A DNA stretch of 64,000 bases, taken from Marinomonas profundimaris. GTDB lineage: Bacteria; Pseudomonadota; Gammaproteobacteria; Pseudomonadales; Marinomonadaceae. Shown one piece after another: positions 1-8,872 of this stretch. The DNA is taken from positions 186,001 to 250,000 of the forward strand of contig NZ_AYOZ01000023.1 of NCBI RefSeq assembly GCF_000508165.1. The letters run 5' to 3'. The position numbers were made by a program, and so were the translations under genes. The stretch's first letter is position 1; each line of letters begins with the position of its first letter. The notes beneath the pieces are model-generated. The model searched no databases. It was given only the letters and a program-made list of their open reading frames with translations, and was not told the origin of the DNA.

Positions 1-556
1 GTTGATGGCGTGGCACTTTGGTGGCGAAGACGGAGACGATAAGCGGTGCGCCGATTAATGAGGTGCCGCTGACGTAGCCGCCGAGCATGAGGAAAATTGT
101 GTCGAGGAATTTGTTGTTGGTGTAAAACGGTTTGTTAAGAATGTAAGACACGGCAAAGATCGCGACGATGACAAAAATCACTCCAGTGACGATGTTGCCG
201 GGTAAGGTTAATAAGCCAAATACGCCGATCAATTTCGGCACTATCATGATGCCGAGGGCTTTTTTCAAGTAACCCCATGCAATGTTGCCCTGCTCTTCTT
301 TCGGTGCTTCGCCTCGTTCTGCGGCGAGAATGGCTTGCTGTTTGGTCTTTTTCGCACCTTGCCATGCAATCCAGCTCGAAAACACGAGTAAATGCACGGA
401 AATGATTGGCAGGAATAATAATGGGTCGTTTTTCACTAATAACAGGAACGGTAAGGCGAGCACGGCGCCGCCAAATCCTAGACCACTGCGGACAAAACCG
501 CTCCAAATAAAAATGGCGCCGATGAGGGCGTATTGCCACCAGAGTAAGTGTTCCAT
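1..556 (-). CDS. TauE/SafE-family sulfite/anion exporter, truncated by window edge
   Basis: The reading frame begins at an ATG whose complement lies at 554-556 and runs off the left edge, giving about 185 residues without a stop. It opens MEHLLWWQYALIGAIFIWSG, has a glycine-rich RSGLGFGGA stretch near residue 25 and several hydrophobic segments, which is the style of TauE/SafE (PF01925) proteins that export sulfite, sulfoacetate or related organic anions across the inner membrane. A hydrophilic loop rich in K, Q and E (residues about 65-90) lies between the first two membrane pairs. A perfect 13-bp inverted repeat sits just upstream at 591-619. A second TauE/SafE gene lies at 42.2 kb. The substrate cannot be deduced. 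Confidence 0.8.
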   Translation of the reverse strand, partial: MEHLLWWQYALIGAIFIWSGFVRSGLGFGGAVLALPFLLLVKNDPLLFLPIISVHLLVFSSWIAWQGAKKTKQQAILAAERGEAPKEEQGNIAWGYLKKALGIMIVPKLIGVFGLLTLPGNIVTGVIFVIVAIFAVSYILNKPFYTNNKFLDTIFLMLGGYVSGTSLIGAPLIVSVFATKVPRHQ

Positions 557-590
557 GATCGTCCTTTGAAAGTCTTAATGTACGTCTATT

Positions 591-619
591 GATGTTTTGG
601 TTAGTGTAACCAAAACATC
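591..619. promoter_or_regulatory. Perfect 13-bp inverted repeat with 3-nt spacer
   Basis: GATGTTTTGGTTA and its exact complement flank the spacer GTG. It lies 35-63 bp upstream of the start codon of the leftmost gene and has no adjacent T-run on the minus strand, so an operator or 5'-UTR hairpin is more likely than a terminator for that gene. The protein that would bind it is not identifiable here. Confidence 0.5.
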
Positions 620-751
620 GATTTTAAGCTGAGCTGTCACTAAATTCGATTTTTTTAATACTAATGGATGGCGATGAAAAATACCGCTGTATTTTCGCAG
701 AGAATGTTTGCTAATCTCATATTAAAGAAAACTGATATATAGGAGGGTTAC

Positions 752-967
752 GTGAAACACAGATTCATTTTTGCTCTGCTCATGTCGTTTACGTTAACGC
801 TTATTATGTCGGCGTGGATTACGTATTTGAACATTGGCTTGGCGCCAGATTTTGTGTCCTTTTGGATGCATGCGTGGTTTCTTGCTTGGCCTGTGGCGGG
901 TCTTGTTGCGTTTATTGCTGGGCCGTTTTTGCATAAGCTAGCGCAAAAAATTGTTGATCGAATGTAA
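752..967 (+). CDS. DUF2798 family small membrane protein
   Basis: A 71-residue protein starting at GTG, chosen because a strong AGGAGGG ribosome site lies at 741-747. Two hydrophobic helices (about residues 5-27 and 40-62) are separated by a short loop containing FWMHAWFLAWPVAG, the signature look of DUF2798 (PF11391) two-helix proteins. The C-terminus is basic (KLAQKIVDRM). Its function is unknown in the family. It stands alone, with its own terminator at 991-1024, and is divergent from the TauE/SafE gene to its left and convergent with the symporter to its right. Confidence 0.75.
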   Translation: MKHRFIFALLMSFTLTLIMSAWITYLNIGLAPDFVSFWMHAWFLAWPVAGLVAFIAGPFLHKLAQKIVDRM

Positions 968-990
968 GTTCGCTAGACAATGTTGAAATG

Positions 991-1024
991 AAAAAAAACC
1001 GCTCATCGTGTGAGCGGTTTTTTA
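991..1024. terminator. Bidirectional rho-independent terminator
   Basis: The stem CCGCTCA/TGAGCGG (999-1005 and 1011-1017) is flanked by an A-run on the left and a T-run on the right, so it can stop both the DUF2798 transcript and the convergent symporter transcript. Confidence 0.85.
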
Positions 1025-1056
1025 TTGGGTTTAATTCGAGTGAGAGCTAAAAACGC

Positions 1057-2463
1057 TTATTTGTTAGGTTTTTCGTCCCACACGGTTAGGTCGATGTCAT
1101 CTCGCACTTCTGGGTAGTCGTCTGAGTTGAACACTGGTGTATGTGTCTTAAGCTGAGCAAAGTAATCTTTGGTTAACTTCACTACGGTACCCGACAGCAT
1201 CATGATCGCAATCAGGTTAATGGTTGCCATTAAGCCCATCGCGGCGTCTGCTGCATTGAACACCATGGCGACACTTTCGTACGCGCCCCACGGGATCATC
1301 GCCAACGCCAAGATACGAAGAATGAAAATCCCCGGTTTGTTCGCCCATTTTAGGTAGGTTAGCGCGTTTTCTGCGTAGCTGTAGTTACCAATAATGGAGG
1401 TGAATGCGAAGAAGAAGATCGCGATCGCAACGAAGTATTGTCCTGCGCTGCCGATGTGAGTCGTTAACGCGGTTTGTGTTAAGGCAATGCCGGTTTGGCC
1501 GTTTCCTAATGCACCAGAAAGCAGAATCATCAAGGCGGTTGCGGTACAAATTAGGATGGTGTCAATAAACACGCCCAATGATTGAACCATGCCCTGTGAC
1601 GCTGGGTGATGAGGGTTCGGGGTCGCAACCGCGGCGATGTTTGGCGCCGATCCCATGCCCGCTTCGTTCGAGAACAAACCACGTTTAATACCGTTTAGCA
1701 TCGCGCCTAATACACCGCCAGCGGCTTGTTCGATACCAAATGCGCTTTTAAAGATTAACGCGAACGCCGCAGGCACTTCGTCGATATTCATGAAAATCAC
1801 GTATAACGCGACCACAAGATACAATACCGCCATAAATGGCACGACGATTTCGGCAAAGCGTGCAATTTTCTTGATGCCGCCGAAAATAACAATCGCCGCT
1901 AATACCATGATGACCAAGCCTGTTACGTTGGTATCCACACCAAACGCGCCTTCCATTGCGCCGGCAATCGAATTGGCTTGTACCGCATTGAACACCAAGC
2001 CAAACGCTAAAATAAGCGCCAGCGAGAAGACCGCGCCAGCCCAAGGGGCTTTTAGACCTTTGCTGATGTAAAACGCTGGACCACCACGCAACTGACCGTT
2101 TTGGTCACGTACTTTATAAAGCTGTGCCAGTGTGCTTTCTGCGTAAGCCGTCGCCATGCCAATGACGGCCACCACCCACATCCAAAAAATGGCACCAGGA
2201 CCACCCAAAAACAACGCGACGGCAACACCGGTCATGTTGCCGGTGCCGACGCGAGAAGCAAGGCTAGTACAAAGCGCTTGGAAAGGAGAGATACCACCAC
2301 GGTCGGATTGTGGTGCTTTTAGAACCGTACGGATGAATTCTGGGAAGCGACGGATTTGTATAAAACCCAGACGCAGTGTGAAATATACCCCAACCGCCAA
2401 TAGGCCGTAGATGAGGATATAACCCCAGAAAATCGTATTCAAAAAATCAATGATGGCTGCCAT
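1057..2463 (-). CDS. Sodium:alanine/glycine symporter (AGCS family)
   Basis: This 468-residue integral membrane protein couples sodium entry to uptake of alanine or glycine at the inner membrane. The AGCS family (PF01235) is recognised from the N-terminal TRLGFIQIRRFPEF region, the RVGTGNMTGVAVALFLGGPGA block (residues about 70-90), AYAESTLAQLYKVRD near residue 105-120 and the SNEAGMGSAPNIAA block near residue 265-280, all conserved in order. Roughly ten to eleven hydrophobic segments are visible and the length is normal. The tail (residues 440-468) is acidic and cytoplasmic. It is monocistronic, with palindromes in its 5' region (2483-2496 and 2631-2645). Alanine and glycine are the typical substrates, but specificity is not proven. 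Confidence 0.93.
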   Translation of the reverse strand: MAAIIDFLNTIFWGYILIYGLLAVGVYFTLRLGFIQIRRFPEFIRTVLKAPQSDRGGISPFQALCTSLASRVGTGNMTGVAVALFLGGPGAIFWMWVVAVIGMATAYAESTLAQLYKVRDQNGQLRGGPAFYISKGLKAPWAGAVFSLALILAFGLVFNAVQANSIAGAMEGAFGVDTNVTGLVIMVLAAIVIFGGIKKIARFAEIVVPFMAVLYLVVALYVIFMNIDEVPAAFALIFKSAFGIEQAAGGVLGAMLNGIKRGLFSNEAGMGSAPNIAAVATPNPHHPASQGMVQSLGVFIDTILICTATALMILLSGALGNGQTGIALTQTALTTHIGSAGQYFVAIAIFFFAFTSIIGNYSYAENALTYLKWANKPGIFILRILALAMIPWGAYESVAMVFNAADAAMGLMATINLIAIMMLSGTVVKLTKDYFAQLKTHTPVFNSDDYPEVRDDIDLTVWDEKPNK

Positions 2464-2482
2464 TTAGGGCACTCCCGTTATG

Positions 2483-2496
2483 CGATAAAGTTATCG
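2483..2496. promoter_or_regulatory. Short inverted repeat in symporter 5' region
   Basis: CGATAA-AG-TTATCG lies 20-33 bp upstream of the symporter start codon, between its likely promoter and ribosome site. It could be an operator half of a regulator or a small 5'-UTR hairpin; nothing in the window identifies the factor. Confidence 0.3.
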
Positions 2497-2630
2497 TTTT
2501 ATGGTGCGAGGGGTAAATGCAAGCGCTGCATTTTGTATGAAAAAGTCGTCTCAAGAATGCGCTGGTGCGCAAAAAAGGTGCAAGAGTAGCGATTTCAATA
2601 AAAAGCGCAAGAAGAAATGCACGCAAAAGG

Positions 2631-2645
2631 TGCATAAATTATGCA
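2631..2645. promoter_or_regulatory. Palindrome TGCATAA-A-TTATGCA upstream of symporter
   Basis: A perfect 7+1+7 palindrome about 170 bp upstream of the symporter start, with further TGCAT copies nearby (2652-2656, and TGCAC/TGCATT around 2525-2620). Within the otherwise empty 347-bp gap 2464-2810 it is the best operator candidate. It resembles an ArgR-type box but has one extra central base. Confidence 0.35.
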
Positions 2646-2722
2646 ATTTAGATGCATGAAAAGTGGGTTTGTTGGCTTTTTCGGTGGATTTTCTTCATTT
2701 TGCTAGAAATGAGTGCGATAAG

Positions 2723-2763
2723 CGCCGAGTTCGATGGAGGCAACAGAAGAATCGAACTCGGCG
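2723..2763. terminator. Perfect 13-bp hairpin downstream of PPOX gene
   Basis: CGCCGAGTTCGAT (2723-2735) pairs exactly with ATCGAACTCGGCG (2751-2763) across a 15-nt loop. It lies 48 bp beyond the stop codon of the minus-strand flavoprotein gene, so a transcript-end or stabilising hairpin is plausible, but neither side carries a convincing T-run. Confidence 0.45.
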
Positions 2764-2810
2764 TTAACAGATTAGTCTTTTATTAAGAAATACAATGGCT
2801 TGATGATAGG

Positions 2811-3458
2811 TCAAGACGCATTTGGGTTAATGGGCAACGCATACGCTTCGGTTTGAATCGGATCTTGCTCTGCGTCGGCCCATTTTTTTTCTAACGGTAT
2901 AACACCGGCCCACACTGGCCAATCGATGTCTTCTGGGTCATCTATTGGCGGCTCGGCTCGCATCTTTATCGACGCTTCTTCAATTTTGATCCGCACCAAA
3001 CCTGTGGCTTTTATCTCGATATCACTGACAGGACGTAAGGTTTCCCAGCGACCAGGGCTGACCTTGTCTAAGAAAACTTTAAATTGACGCACTTTCTCTT
3101 CTTTCTCGTCGATCAATTCAGGAACGCCAAATAACGTTACTGAGCGATAATTGACTGAGTGATGCATTGCAGAACGCGCCATGACCAACCCATCGAGCTG
3201 TGAAATATTAATGCAAACCTTCTCTGGTTCGTCGATTGGCCCTTTGACGTTCCGCGCTTTGGAATGCGCATGCCAGTAGAAATAATCCCCTTCACGCCAA
3301 TGACAGGTTGGCGTAACGAACACTTGGCCGTTTTTGGTTTGACCAACATGACACATCAAGGCGGAATCTATGATATTGAACGCGGTTTCTTTGTCGTATT
3401 GGGCGCGATTGGGCCCACGCTTTACTTTGCTTAACGGTGTTTCGAGGGAATCGCTCAT
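2811..3458 (-). CDS. Pyridoxamine 5'-phosphate oxidase-related FMN-binding protein
   Basis: The 215-residue product has the split-barrel flavin-binding fold of the PPOX superfamily (Pyridox_ox_2-like): the N-terminal part reads NRAQYDKETAFNIIDSALMC, followed by the barrel strand VFVTPTCHWREGDYFYWHAHS (residues about 45-65) with the HAHSKARN motif expected near the FMN phosphate. Such proteins bind FMN, F420 or haem and act in the cytoplasm; many are of unknown substrate, and it is not a canonical PdxH. It is divergent from a MocR/PdxR-type regulator 105 bp away, with a 7-11-7 inverted repeat between the two, implying PLP-vitamer-linked or regulator-specific control. The start ATG (complement at 3456-3458) is the first in frame. 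Confidence 0.85.
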   Translation of the reverse strand: MSDSLETPLSKVKRGPNRAQYDKETAFNIIDSALMCHVGQTKNGQVFVTPTCHWREGDYFYWHAHSKARNVKGPIDEPEKVCINISQLDGLVMARSAMHHSVNYRSVTLFGVPELIDEKEEKVRQFKVFLDKVSPGRWETLRPVSDIEIKATGLVRIKIEEASIKMRAEPPIDDPEDIDWPVWAGVIPLEKKWADAEQDPIQTEAYALPINPNAS

Positions 3459-3513
3459 GCTCTAAATCCTTGTCATTGTTGGTTGGGGTCTATATAACGA
3501 AAGATTAGAGAAA

Positions 3514-3538
3514 TCTGGCTTCTTTAAAAATAGCCAGA
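3514..3538. promoter_or_regulatory. Candidate MocR operator between divergent genes
   Basis: TCTGGCT and AGCCAGA form a perfect inverted repeat with an 11-nt A/T-rich spacer, centred in the 105-bp gap between the flavoprotein gene and the MocR-type regulator. MocR/PdxR proteins are known to act on such divergent promoters and often autoregulate; the assignment of this site is inference. Confidence 0.5.
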
Positions 3539-3563
3539 ATCAAGATTAAAAAGCAGGCCAGTT

Positions 3564-5060
3564 ATGAAGTATGCCATCGGCAGTGTGCGTTTTTCGTTAG
3601 ATGAAAGTGGTGCGCCCTATTACCAACAGCTTATGGCGCAAATTCAGCAAGGTATTGTGTCCGGTGAATTATCGGTTGGCGATAAACTGCCCTCTTCTCG
3701 TTTATTGGCCGAGTCGCTGGGTGTGTCTCGGAGCACGACGTCGCGAGCGTATGAACAGCTGATTGCGGAAGGTATTTTGACAAGCGAGGAAAAACGCGGC
3801 GTGTTTGTTGCGGCCTTGCCTATGCTTAGCCGCCGTTCTACCCGTTTTGTATCTTCTTCATCGGCTTCGCCCATTTCATCGAAAAATAAAACACCCGCGT
3901 TTTTGAAGTTCGACTCTGGTGTGGATGTGAGTGCGTTTCCCACTAAAGAATGGGCGACGAGCATGCGCCGAAGTTGGCTGAAGCCAGATTTAACCGTTTT
4001 GCAAGGTGGTTATGTCACTGGCTATCCGGCGTTAAAAGAAGCCATTGTGGATTATTTGTATCGTGTGCGAGGGCTGGAATGTACGACAGAGCAAATTATT
4101 GTGACGGCAGGCAGTCGAGATTCATTGCTCTTGTTGCAGCATGCGTTGGCGTCAATGCATCACGCGGATCCACATTCGATAAAATGGTGGTTAGAAGAGC
4201 CAACGTATCCCCCTATCCGTGAGGCAATTCGTTCTCATGAACAAACCGGTACGCTGCAGATTGACGATGAAGGCGCGTGTTTGCCCGACAGTGATCATGT
4301 TGCAAATGTGGCGGTAATGACACCAAATCGACAATACCCACTTGGTGTGAGTATCAGTGCGGCTCGACGTCATCAATGGCTGCAAGCGATGCAGAAGAAA
4401 AATGCTCGCTGGTGGCTGGTTGAAGACGATTACGATAACGAGTTTGTGTATCAAGGCCGGAGCAATGTGCCGTTTATGCAAACCGCCAGTGTGCATGATC
4501 ATGCCAAAGACCGTGTGTTTTTTATCGGCAGTTTTTCTAAGGTGCTGTTTCGTGGTTTAAGGTTGGGGTTCATTGTCGCGCCCATCGCGCATGTGACGAT
4601 CTTGCAGCAAAGCCAACGTACGTTAGGGTCTTCGGCGTCTTTACCAATACAGCCAGCGGTGGCGGATTTTATGCTGCAAGGGCATTTTGATCGTCATATG
4701 AATCGCATGCGTCGGCATTATCGGCTCAAGCGTGATGCGCTGTTGATTCTGTTGGAAATGCATTTATCCGATTGGTTCGATTGGAAAAAACCGCGAGGCG
4801 GCATGCATGTATTGATTGAGATAAAGCCAGAATTTATAGTTAAGATTCACGCTGAAAATGGTTTGGATCAGAAGATGGCGCAAGAGGTTTTACAGGACGG
4901 TATTTTACTGTCTCCTCTGTCTGTACATTATGCGTATGAACAACGGAAATCGGGGCGTTTTGGCTTCTTACTGGGCTTCAGTGGACCGAATGAAAAGCAG
5001 ATGAAAGAGATCATTCTAGCGTTAAAAAATTGGTTCATAACGACTTTTGAACCTTTATAA
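3564..5060 (+). CDS. MocR/PdxR-type transcriptional regulator (GntR-HTH plus aminotransferase-like domain)
   Basis: The 498-residue protein joins an N-terminal GntR winged helix (residues about 10-80: YYQQLMAQIQQGIVSGELSVGDKLPSSR, then GVSRSTTSRAYEQL) to a fold-type I aminotransferase domain (about 120-495). In the latter the PLP-site features are visible: SRDSLLLL, the EDDYDNEF aspartate block, and the PLP lysine in SFSKVLFRGLRLGF. MocR proteins bind PLP and switch genes for PLP, amino-acid or GABA metabolism. The partner gene encodes a PPOX-type flavoprotein and lies divergent to it. This layout resembles PdxR-controlled loci, but the neighbour is not pdxH, pdxS or pdxT, so the exact effector is open. 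Length is typical for the family. Confidence 0.92.
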   Translation: MKYAIGSVRFSLDESGAPYYQQLMAQIQQGIVSGELSVGDKLPSSRLLAESLGVSRSTTSRAYEQLIAEGILTSEEKRGVFVAALPMLSRRSTRFVSSSSASPISSKNKTPAFLKFDSGVDVSAFPTKEWATSMRRSWLKPDLTVLQGGYVTGYPALKEAIVDYLYRVRGLECTTEQIIVTAGSRDSLLLLQHALASMHHADPHSIKWWLEEPTYPPIREAIRSHEQTGTLQIDDEGACLPDSDHVANVAVMTPNRQYPLGVSISAARRHQWLQAMQKKNARWWLVEDDYDNEFVYQGRSNVPFMQTASVHDHAKDRVFFIGSFSKVLFRGLRLGFIVAPIAHVTILQQSQRTLGSSASLPIQPAVADFMLQGHFDRHMNRMRRHYRLKRDALLILLEMHLSDWFDWKKPRGGMHVLIEIKPEFIVKIHAENGLDQKMAQEVLQDGILLSPLSVHYAYEQRKSGRFGFLLGFSGPNEKQMKEIILALKNWFITTFEPL

Positions 5061-5287
5061 GACTTACAAATTGTAAGGAATTTGTCTTGAAAGAGTGCTA
5101 ATCTCACTCATTACGTTGAAATGGTCGGAATTTTTCGTACTTAGATTGTAATTTTTTATGAAAAGACCGTGTAGCAATCAAGAACAAAGACTAAACTAGA
5201 CTTTGTGCGATTGTCTAAATTTTGATATATTCCGCACACTTAAATTCGTGTGAAGCGAGTAAAAACGGCATTTTCCTTTTAGTTTTT

Positions 5288-5680
5288 ATGGATCGGATGA
5301 ATAAATTGAACAGATTTCAAGACATTCTGCATTTATACATGCATTCGTTATCCAGCGTTTTGGCGGCCTTTTTGCGCTCCGCTCTTGCCGTGTCTTGCTT
5401 GGTTTTTAGCTTCTTTGTGTTTATGTTCTTACTCTCTTCCTCTGTTGATAATCACTCTGTTATCAAGATCGACCCTATTCTTAATTCGGGGCTTCTTTTA
5501 AGTCTCGTTTTTATCTCCCTATTGTTGGTTAGTTATTTGTCCGTTATGACAAATAACAACCCTGCTCGCCAGAAATTGGCCGTCTTTTTATTTCGTGCTG
5601 ATGCTCCTAATGAGCATTCCCGTTGTGCTGAGGCACAAAGCGCGAACAGATGTAGAGCTCCCTTTTTCAGATTTAGGTGA
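5288..5680 (+). CDS. Doubtful small membrane ORF upstream of cyo operon
   Basis: An open frame of about 130 residues from ATG 5288 (upstream extension to 5222 is possible). It contains two strongly hydrophobic stretches (about residues 22-50 and 66-88), then a C-terminal part rich in R, A and N that does not look like a folded domain. No clear ribosome site precedes ATG 5288. Two consecutive hairpins (5601-5617 and 5623-5638) fall inside its 3' third, which is unusual for coding sequence. I do not recognise a family. It may be a real two-helix membrane protein, or noncoding leader sequence. Confidence 0.3.
   Translation: MDRMNKLNRFQDILHLYMHSLSSVLAAFLRSALAVSCLVFSFFVFMFLLSSSVDNHSVIKIDPILNSGLLLSLVFISLLLVSYLSVMTNNNPARQKLAVFLFRADAPNEHSRCAEAQSANRCRAPFFRFR
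5601..5638 (+). other. Two adjacent hairpins upstream of cyoA
   Basis: ATGCTC-CTAAT-GAGCAT (5601-5617) and TTGTGC-TGAG-GCACAA (5623-5638) are perfect 6-bp stem-loops separated by five bases. They may belong to a structured transcript or leader in the 778-bp gap between the MocR gene and cyoA. Confidence 0.4.
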
Positions 5681-5766
5681 TCCAAATAAGTCATTGCTGC
5701 GTTAATACTCTTAACTAGGTAATGGTCTTTGTACTGTTTTCAGTGTGGTGATCTTTACTGAAATAC

Positions 5767-5780
5767 CCGGCATGTGCCGG
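5767..5780 (+). terminator. GC-rich hairpin before cyoA
   Basis: CCGGCA-TG-TGCCGG followed by ATTTTCGTTCTG. The GC stem and T-rich tail fit a weak terminator for any upstream transcript, or an attenuator in a cyo leader; it ends 58 bp before cyoA. Confidence 0.45.
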
Positions 5781-5838
5781 ATTTTCGTTCTGTTGCTTGA
5801 TGTTCAAGTGGCAGTTTTGTGAACCTCGGGGTTAGAGG

Positions 5839-6891
5839 ATGATTCTCTTGTTAACTCGTATCCTTAGTAAAGTCGCTTTGGCGCTAATGGTGGGCTTGCT
5901 CGCCGGTTGTCAGGGTGGTGTGCTCGATCCTAAAGGGCAAGTTGGTATTGAAGAGAAGCAACTAATTATTGTTGCTACTTTGTTGATGCTTCTTGTCGTG
6001 ATTCCTGTGATTTTCATGACACTTTATTTCGCTTGGAAATATCGTGAAGGTCGTGATGAGATCTACGAACCAAAATGGTCGCACTCCACTAAAATTGAAA
6101 CTATCGTCTGGGCTATTCCAGTCATCATCGTCATCATTCTTGGCGTGATTACTTGGAAATCAACACACGCTCTAGATCCTTACAAGCCTTTGAAGTCTGA
6201 GAAAGACCACATCAATGTTCAGGTCGTTTCTATGAACTGGAAGTGGTTGTTTATCTATCCAGATCTAGGTATTGCTTCTGTGAACGAGCTGAGATTTCCA
6301 GCAAACGTTCCTGTTGCTTTCAAGATTTCTTCAGAAGGCACGATGAACTCGTTCTTCATTCCTCAATTGGGTAGCCAAATTTACTCAATGGCTGGCATGG
6401 TGACGAAGCTTCACTTGATTGCAAACGAACCTGGTACGTTCAAAGGTATCTCTGCAAACTACAGTGGTGCTGGTTTCACTGGTATGAAGTTCAATGCTAT
6501 TGCTACACCAACTGAAGCGGATTTTGACGCTTGGGTTGAAGGTGTAAAAGCTGGGTCAATTCCTGGTGCAATTAATAATGGCATATTGAACCAGACTTCC
6601 TATGAATCGCTAGCTGAATATGATCCAGATCCTCATCATACTCATGAGCCGACGCCAGTTCAGTACTACAACTCAATTGAGTCAGGCGTTTTCATGGACA
6701 ATGTAATGAAGTTCATGAAAGATCACGGCAAAGTTGAGCTTTTAAAAGGCACGACGTTCGATTCTCAAATGATTCACGACAATATGAGTCATGGTGATAT
6801 GGAACATGGCGAAGAAATGAATCATGACGAAATGAATCATGAGTCGTCTGAACACTCATCGGATGATATGCATACGGAGGCTGAAAAATAA
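5839..6891 (+). CDS. cyoA: Cytochrome bo3 ubiquinol oxidase subunit II
   Basis: Subunit II of the terminal quinol oxidase in the inner membrane. It has a lipoprotein-type signal with lipobox LLAGC (Cys about residue 24), two transmembrane helices (about 42-65 and 88-106), then a periplasmic cupredoxin domain. The blocks [25 protein letters not shown] and [16 protein letters not shown] match CyoA, and the Cys pair that would bind CuA is absent, which identifies a quinol and not a cytochrome c oxidase. The tail (about 310-350) is rich in His, Met, Asp and Glu. ATG 5839 directly abuts GAGG; TTG 5848 has better ribosome-site spacing and is an alternative start. The stop overlaps the cyoB start (TAATG). 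Confidence 0.95.
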   Translation: MILLLTRILSKVALALMVGLLAGCQGGVLDPKGQVGIEEKQLIIVATLLMLLVVIPVIFMTLYFAWKYREGRDEIYEPKWSHSTKIETIVWAIPVIIVIILGVITWKSTHALDPYKPLKSEKDHINVQVVSMNWKWLFIYPDLGIASVNELRFPANVPVAFKISSEGTMNSFFIPQLGSQIYSMAGMVTKLHLIANEPGTFKGISANYSGAGFTGMKFNAIATPTEADFDAWVEGVKAGSIPGAINNGILNQTSYESLAEYDPDPHHTHEPTPVQYYNSIESGVFMDNVMKFMKDHGKVELLKGTTFDSQMIHDNMSHGDMEHGEEMNHDEMNHESSEHSSDDMHTEAEK

Positions 6892-8870
6892 TGTCTGCAC
6901 TCTTAGGCAAACTATCGTGGGACGCTCTTCCGTACGACCCGATTGTTATCGGCACATTGTGTGTCGTTGCGATCGCTGGTTGTGTACTTGCTTTCCTACT
7001 TATTAAGCACAAATTGCTTGGTGTACTCTGGAATGACTGGTTAACGTCTGTTGACCATAAAAAACTGGGTATCATGTATATCGTTCTAGCATTGGTAATG
7101 CTTATTCGTGGTTTCGCGGATGCCATTATGATGCGTTTGCAGCTCGCGCTTGCAACGAGCGGTGACCCTGGCTATTTACCTCCAAGCCACTATGACCAAA
7201 TTTTTACGGCTCACGGTGTCATTATGATCATCTTTATGGCAATGCCATTTATGATAGGTCTGATGAACATTGTTGTGCCGCTACAGATTGGTGCTCGTGA
7301 CGTGGCTTTTCCGTTCCTAAACAACTTAAGTTTTTGGCTAGCTGTTTCTGGTGCGGTATTGGTGAATATTTCCTTAGGCCTTGGCGAATTTGCTAAAACT
7401 GGTTGGGTGGCTTATCCACCTTTATCAGGGTTGGAATACAGTCCAGGTGTAGGGGTCGACTATTATATTTGGGCATTGCAGATATCAGGTATTGGTACGA
7501 CATTAACCGCAGTTAACTTCTTGGCGACTGTGTTTAAAATGCGTACACCTGGTATGAAATTGATGGATATGCCGATCTTTACTTGGACCTGTACTTGGGC
7601 CAATATTTTGATCGCTGCATCCTTCCCAATTTTGACTGCTGTACTGGCAATGTTGACGCTTGACCGTTACCTAGATTTCCACTTCTTTACGAATGATGGC
7701 GGCGGTAACTCAATGATGTATATCAACTTGTTCTGGGCATGGGGTCACCCTGAGGTGTACATCCTTGTTCTTCCAGCATTTGGTATATTCTCTGAAATTG
7801 TGTCTACCTTTACTGGTAAGCGTTTGTTCGGCTACAAATCTATGGTTTGGGCGACAGCTTCGATTTCCATTCTTGGTTTCATCGTATGGCTTCACCATTT
7901 CTTTACCATGGGTTCAAGTGCGAACGTAAATGCCTTCTTTGGTGTGATGACAATGATCATCGCTGTACCGACTGGTGTGAAACTATTTAACTGGTTGTTC
8001 ACTATGTACCGTGGTCGCCTTCGTGTGACTGTTCCGGTTCTTTGGACACTTGGTTTCATGGTGACTTTCACCGTAGGTGGTATGACAGGTGTACTTCTTG
8101 CTGTACCTGGTGCTAACTATGTATTGCATAACAGCTTGTTCTTGATTGCCCATTTCCATAACACCATCATTGGTGGTGCGGTATTTGGTTATCTAGCTGG
8201 TTTTGCTTTCTGGTTCCCTAAAGCGATGGGCTTCCATCTTAACGTTAAGCTTGGTAAAGCGGCTTTCTGGTGTTGGTTAGTTGGTTTCTTCCTAGCCTTC
8301 ATGCCTCTTTATGTATTGGGCTTCTTGGGTATGACTCGCCGTCTAAACCATACAGATAATCCTGATTGGAACATCTGGTTGTACATCGCTCTTGTTGGTG
8401 CACTGGTTATCTTGGCGGGGATTATCTGTCAGTTCCTACAGCTATACGTAAGCTTCCGTGACCGTGCACAAAACTTGGACACTACTGGTGATCCATGGAA
8501 TGGTCATACGCTTGAGTGGTCTACGGCTTCTCCGCCGCAGTACTACAACTTTGCAGAGCTACCAGTTGTATCTGATATCGATGCTTTCACGGATATGAAA
8601 GAAAAAGGTACGGCTTACGTTCGTAAAGAAAGCTATGCGCCTATCCATATGCCTAAGAATACTAAGGCGGGTATCATCATTGGTGCACTTATTACGGCAT
8701 TCGGTTTTGCAATGATCTGGCATATTTGGTGGCTGGCAATCGTTGGTCTAGTAGGCTCTATCGTGACATTTATTGCCCGTGCCTACACCTCTGATGTTGA
8801 TTACTATGTACAGCCTGATGAAATCGCTCAGATCGAAAATGAGCATCTAGATAACGTGGCTAAGGGGTAA
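6891..8870 (+). CDS. cyoB: Cytochrome bo3 ubiquinol oxidase subunit I
   Basis: The 659-residue catalytic subunit carries low-spin haem b, haem o3 and CuB, reduces oxygen to water and pumps protons. Visible ligands and channels include [13 protein letters not shown] (low-spin haem His), [17 protein letters not shown] (CuB His and cross-linked Tyr), WLHHFFTMG (CuB His pair) and [12 protein letters not shown] (haem His pair). The N-terminal RGFADA and [10 protein letters not shown] segments match the quinone-site Arg, Asp and His of E. coli CyoB. Fifteen or so transmembrane helices and the length fit the family. It overlaps cyoA by one base and is followed two bases later by cyoC. Confidence 0.98.
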   Translation: MSALLGKLSWDALPYDPIVIGTLCVVAIAGCVLAFLLIKHKLLGVLWNDWLTSVDHKKLGIMYIVLALVMLIRGFADAIMMRLQLALATSGDPGYLPPSHYDQIFTAHGVIMIIFMAMPFMIGLMNIVVPLQIGARDVAFPFLNNLSFWLAVSGAVLVNISLGLGEFAKTGWVAYPPLSGLEYSPGVGVDYYIWALQISGIGTTLTAVNFLATVFKMRTPGMKLMDMPIFTWTCTWANILIAASFPILTAVLAMLTLDRYLDFHFFTNDGGGNSMMYINLFWAWGHPEVYILVLPAFGIFSEIVSTFTGKRLFGYKSMVWATASISILGFIVWLHHFFTMGSSANVNAFFGVMTMIIAVPTGVKLFNWLFTMYRGRLRVTVPVLWTLGFMVTFTVGGMTGVLLAVPGANYVLHNSLFLIAHFHNTIIGGAVFGYLAGFAFWFPKAMGFHLNVKLGKAAFWCWLVGFFLAFMPLYVLGFLGMTRRLNHTDNPDWNIWLYIALVGALVILAGIICQFLQLYVSFRDRAQNLDTTGDPWNGHTLEWSTASPPQYYNFAELPVVSDIDAFTDMKEKGTAYVRKESYAPIHMPKNTKAGIIIGALITAFGFAMIWHIWWLAIVGLVGSIVTFIARAYTSDVDYYVQPDEIAQIENEHLDNVAKG

Positions 8871-8872
8871 TC

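Noticed and set aside
2447-2635. 62-residue minus-strand frame upstream of the symporter
   Set aside because: It overlaps the symporter start, lacks a ribosome site and has no family features.
2723-2763. Rho-independent terminator with T-tail
   Set aside because: The stem is perfect but neither flank has a T-run, so it is listed only as a possible transcript-end hairpin.
5222-5287. Upstream extension of the small membrane ORF
   Set aside because: The extended N-terminus has no ribosome site. The frame is doubtful even in its shorter form.
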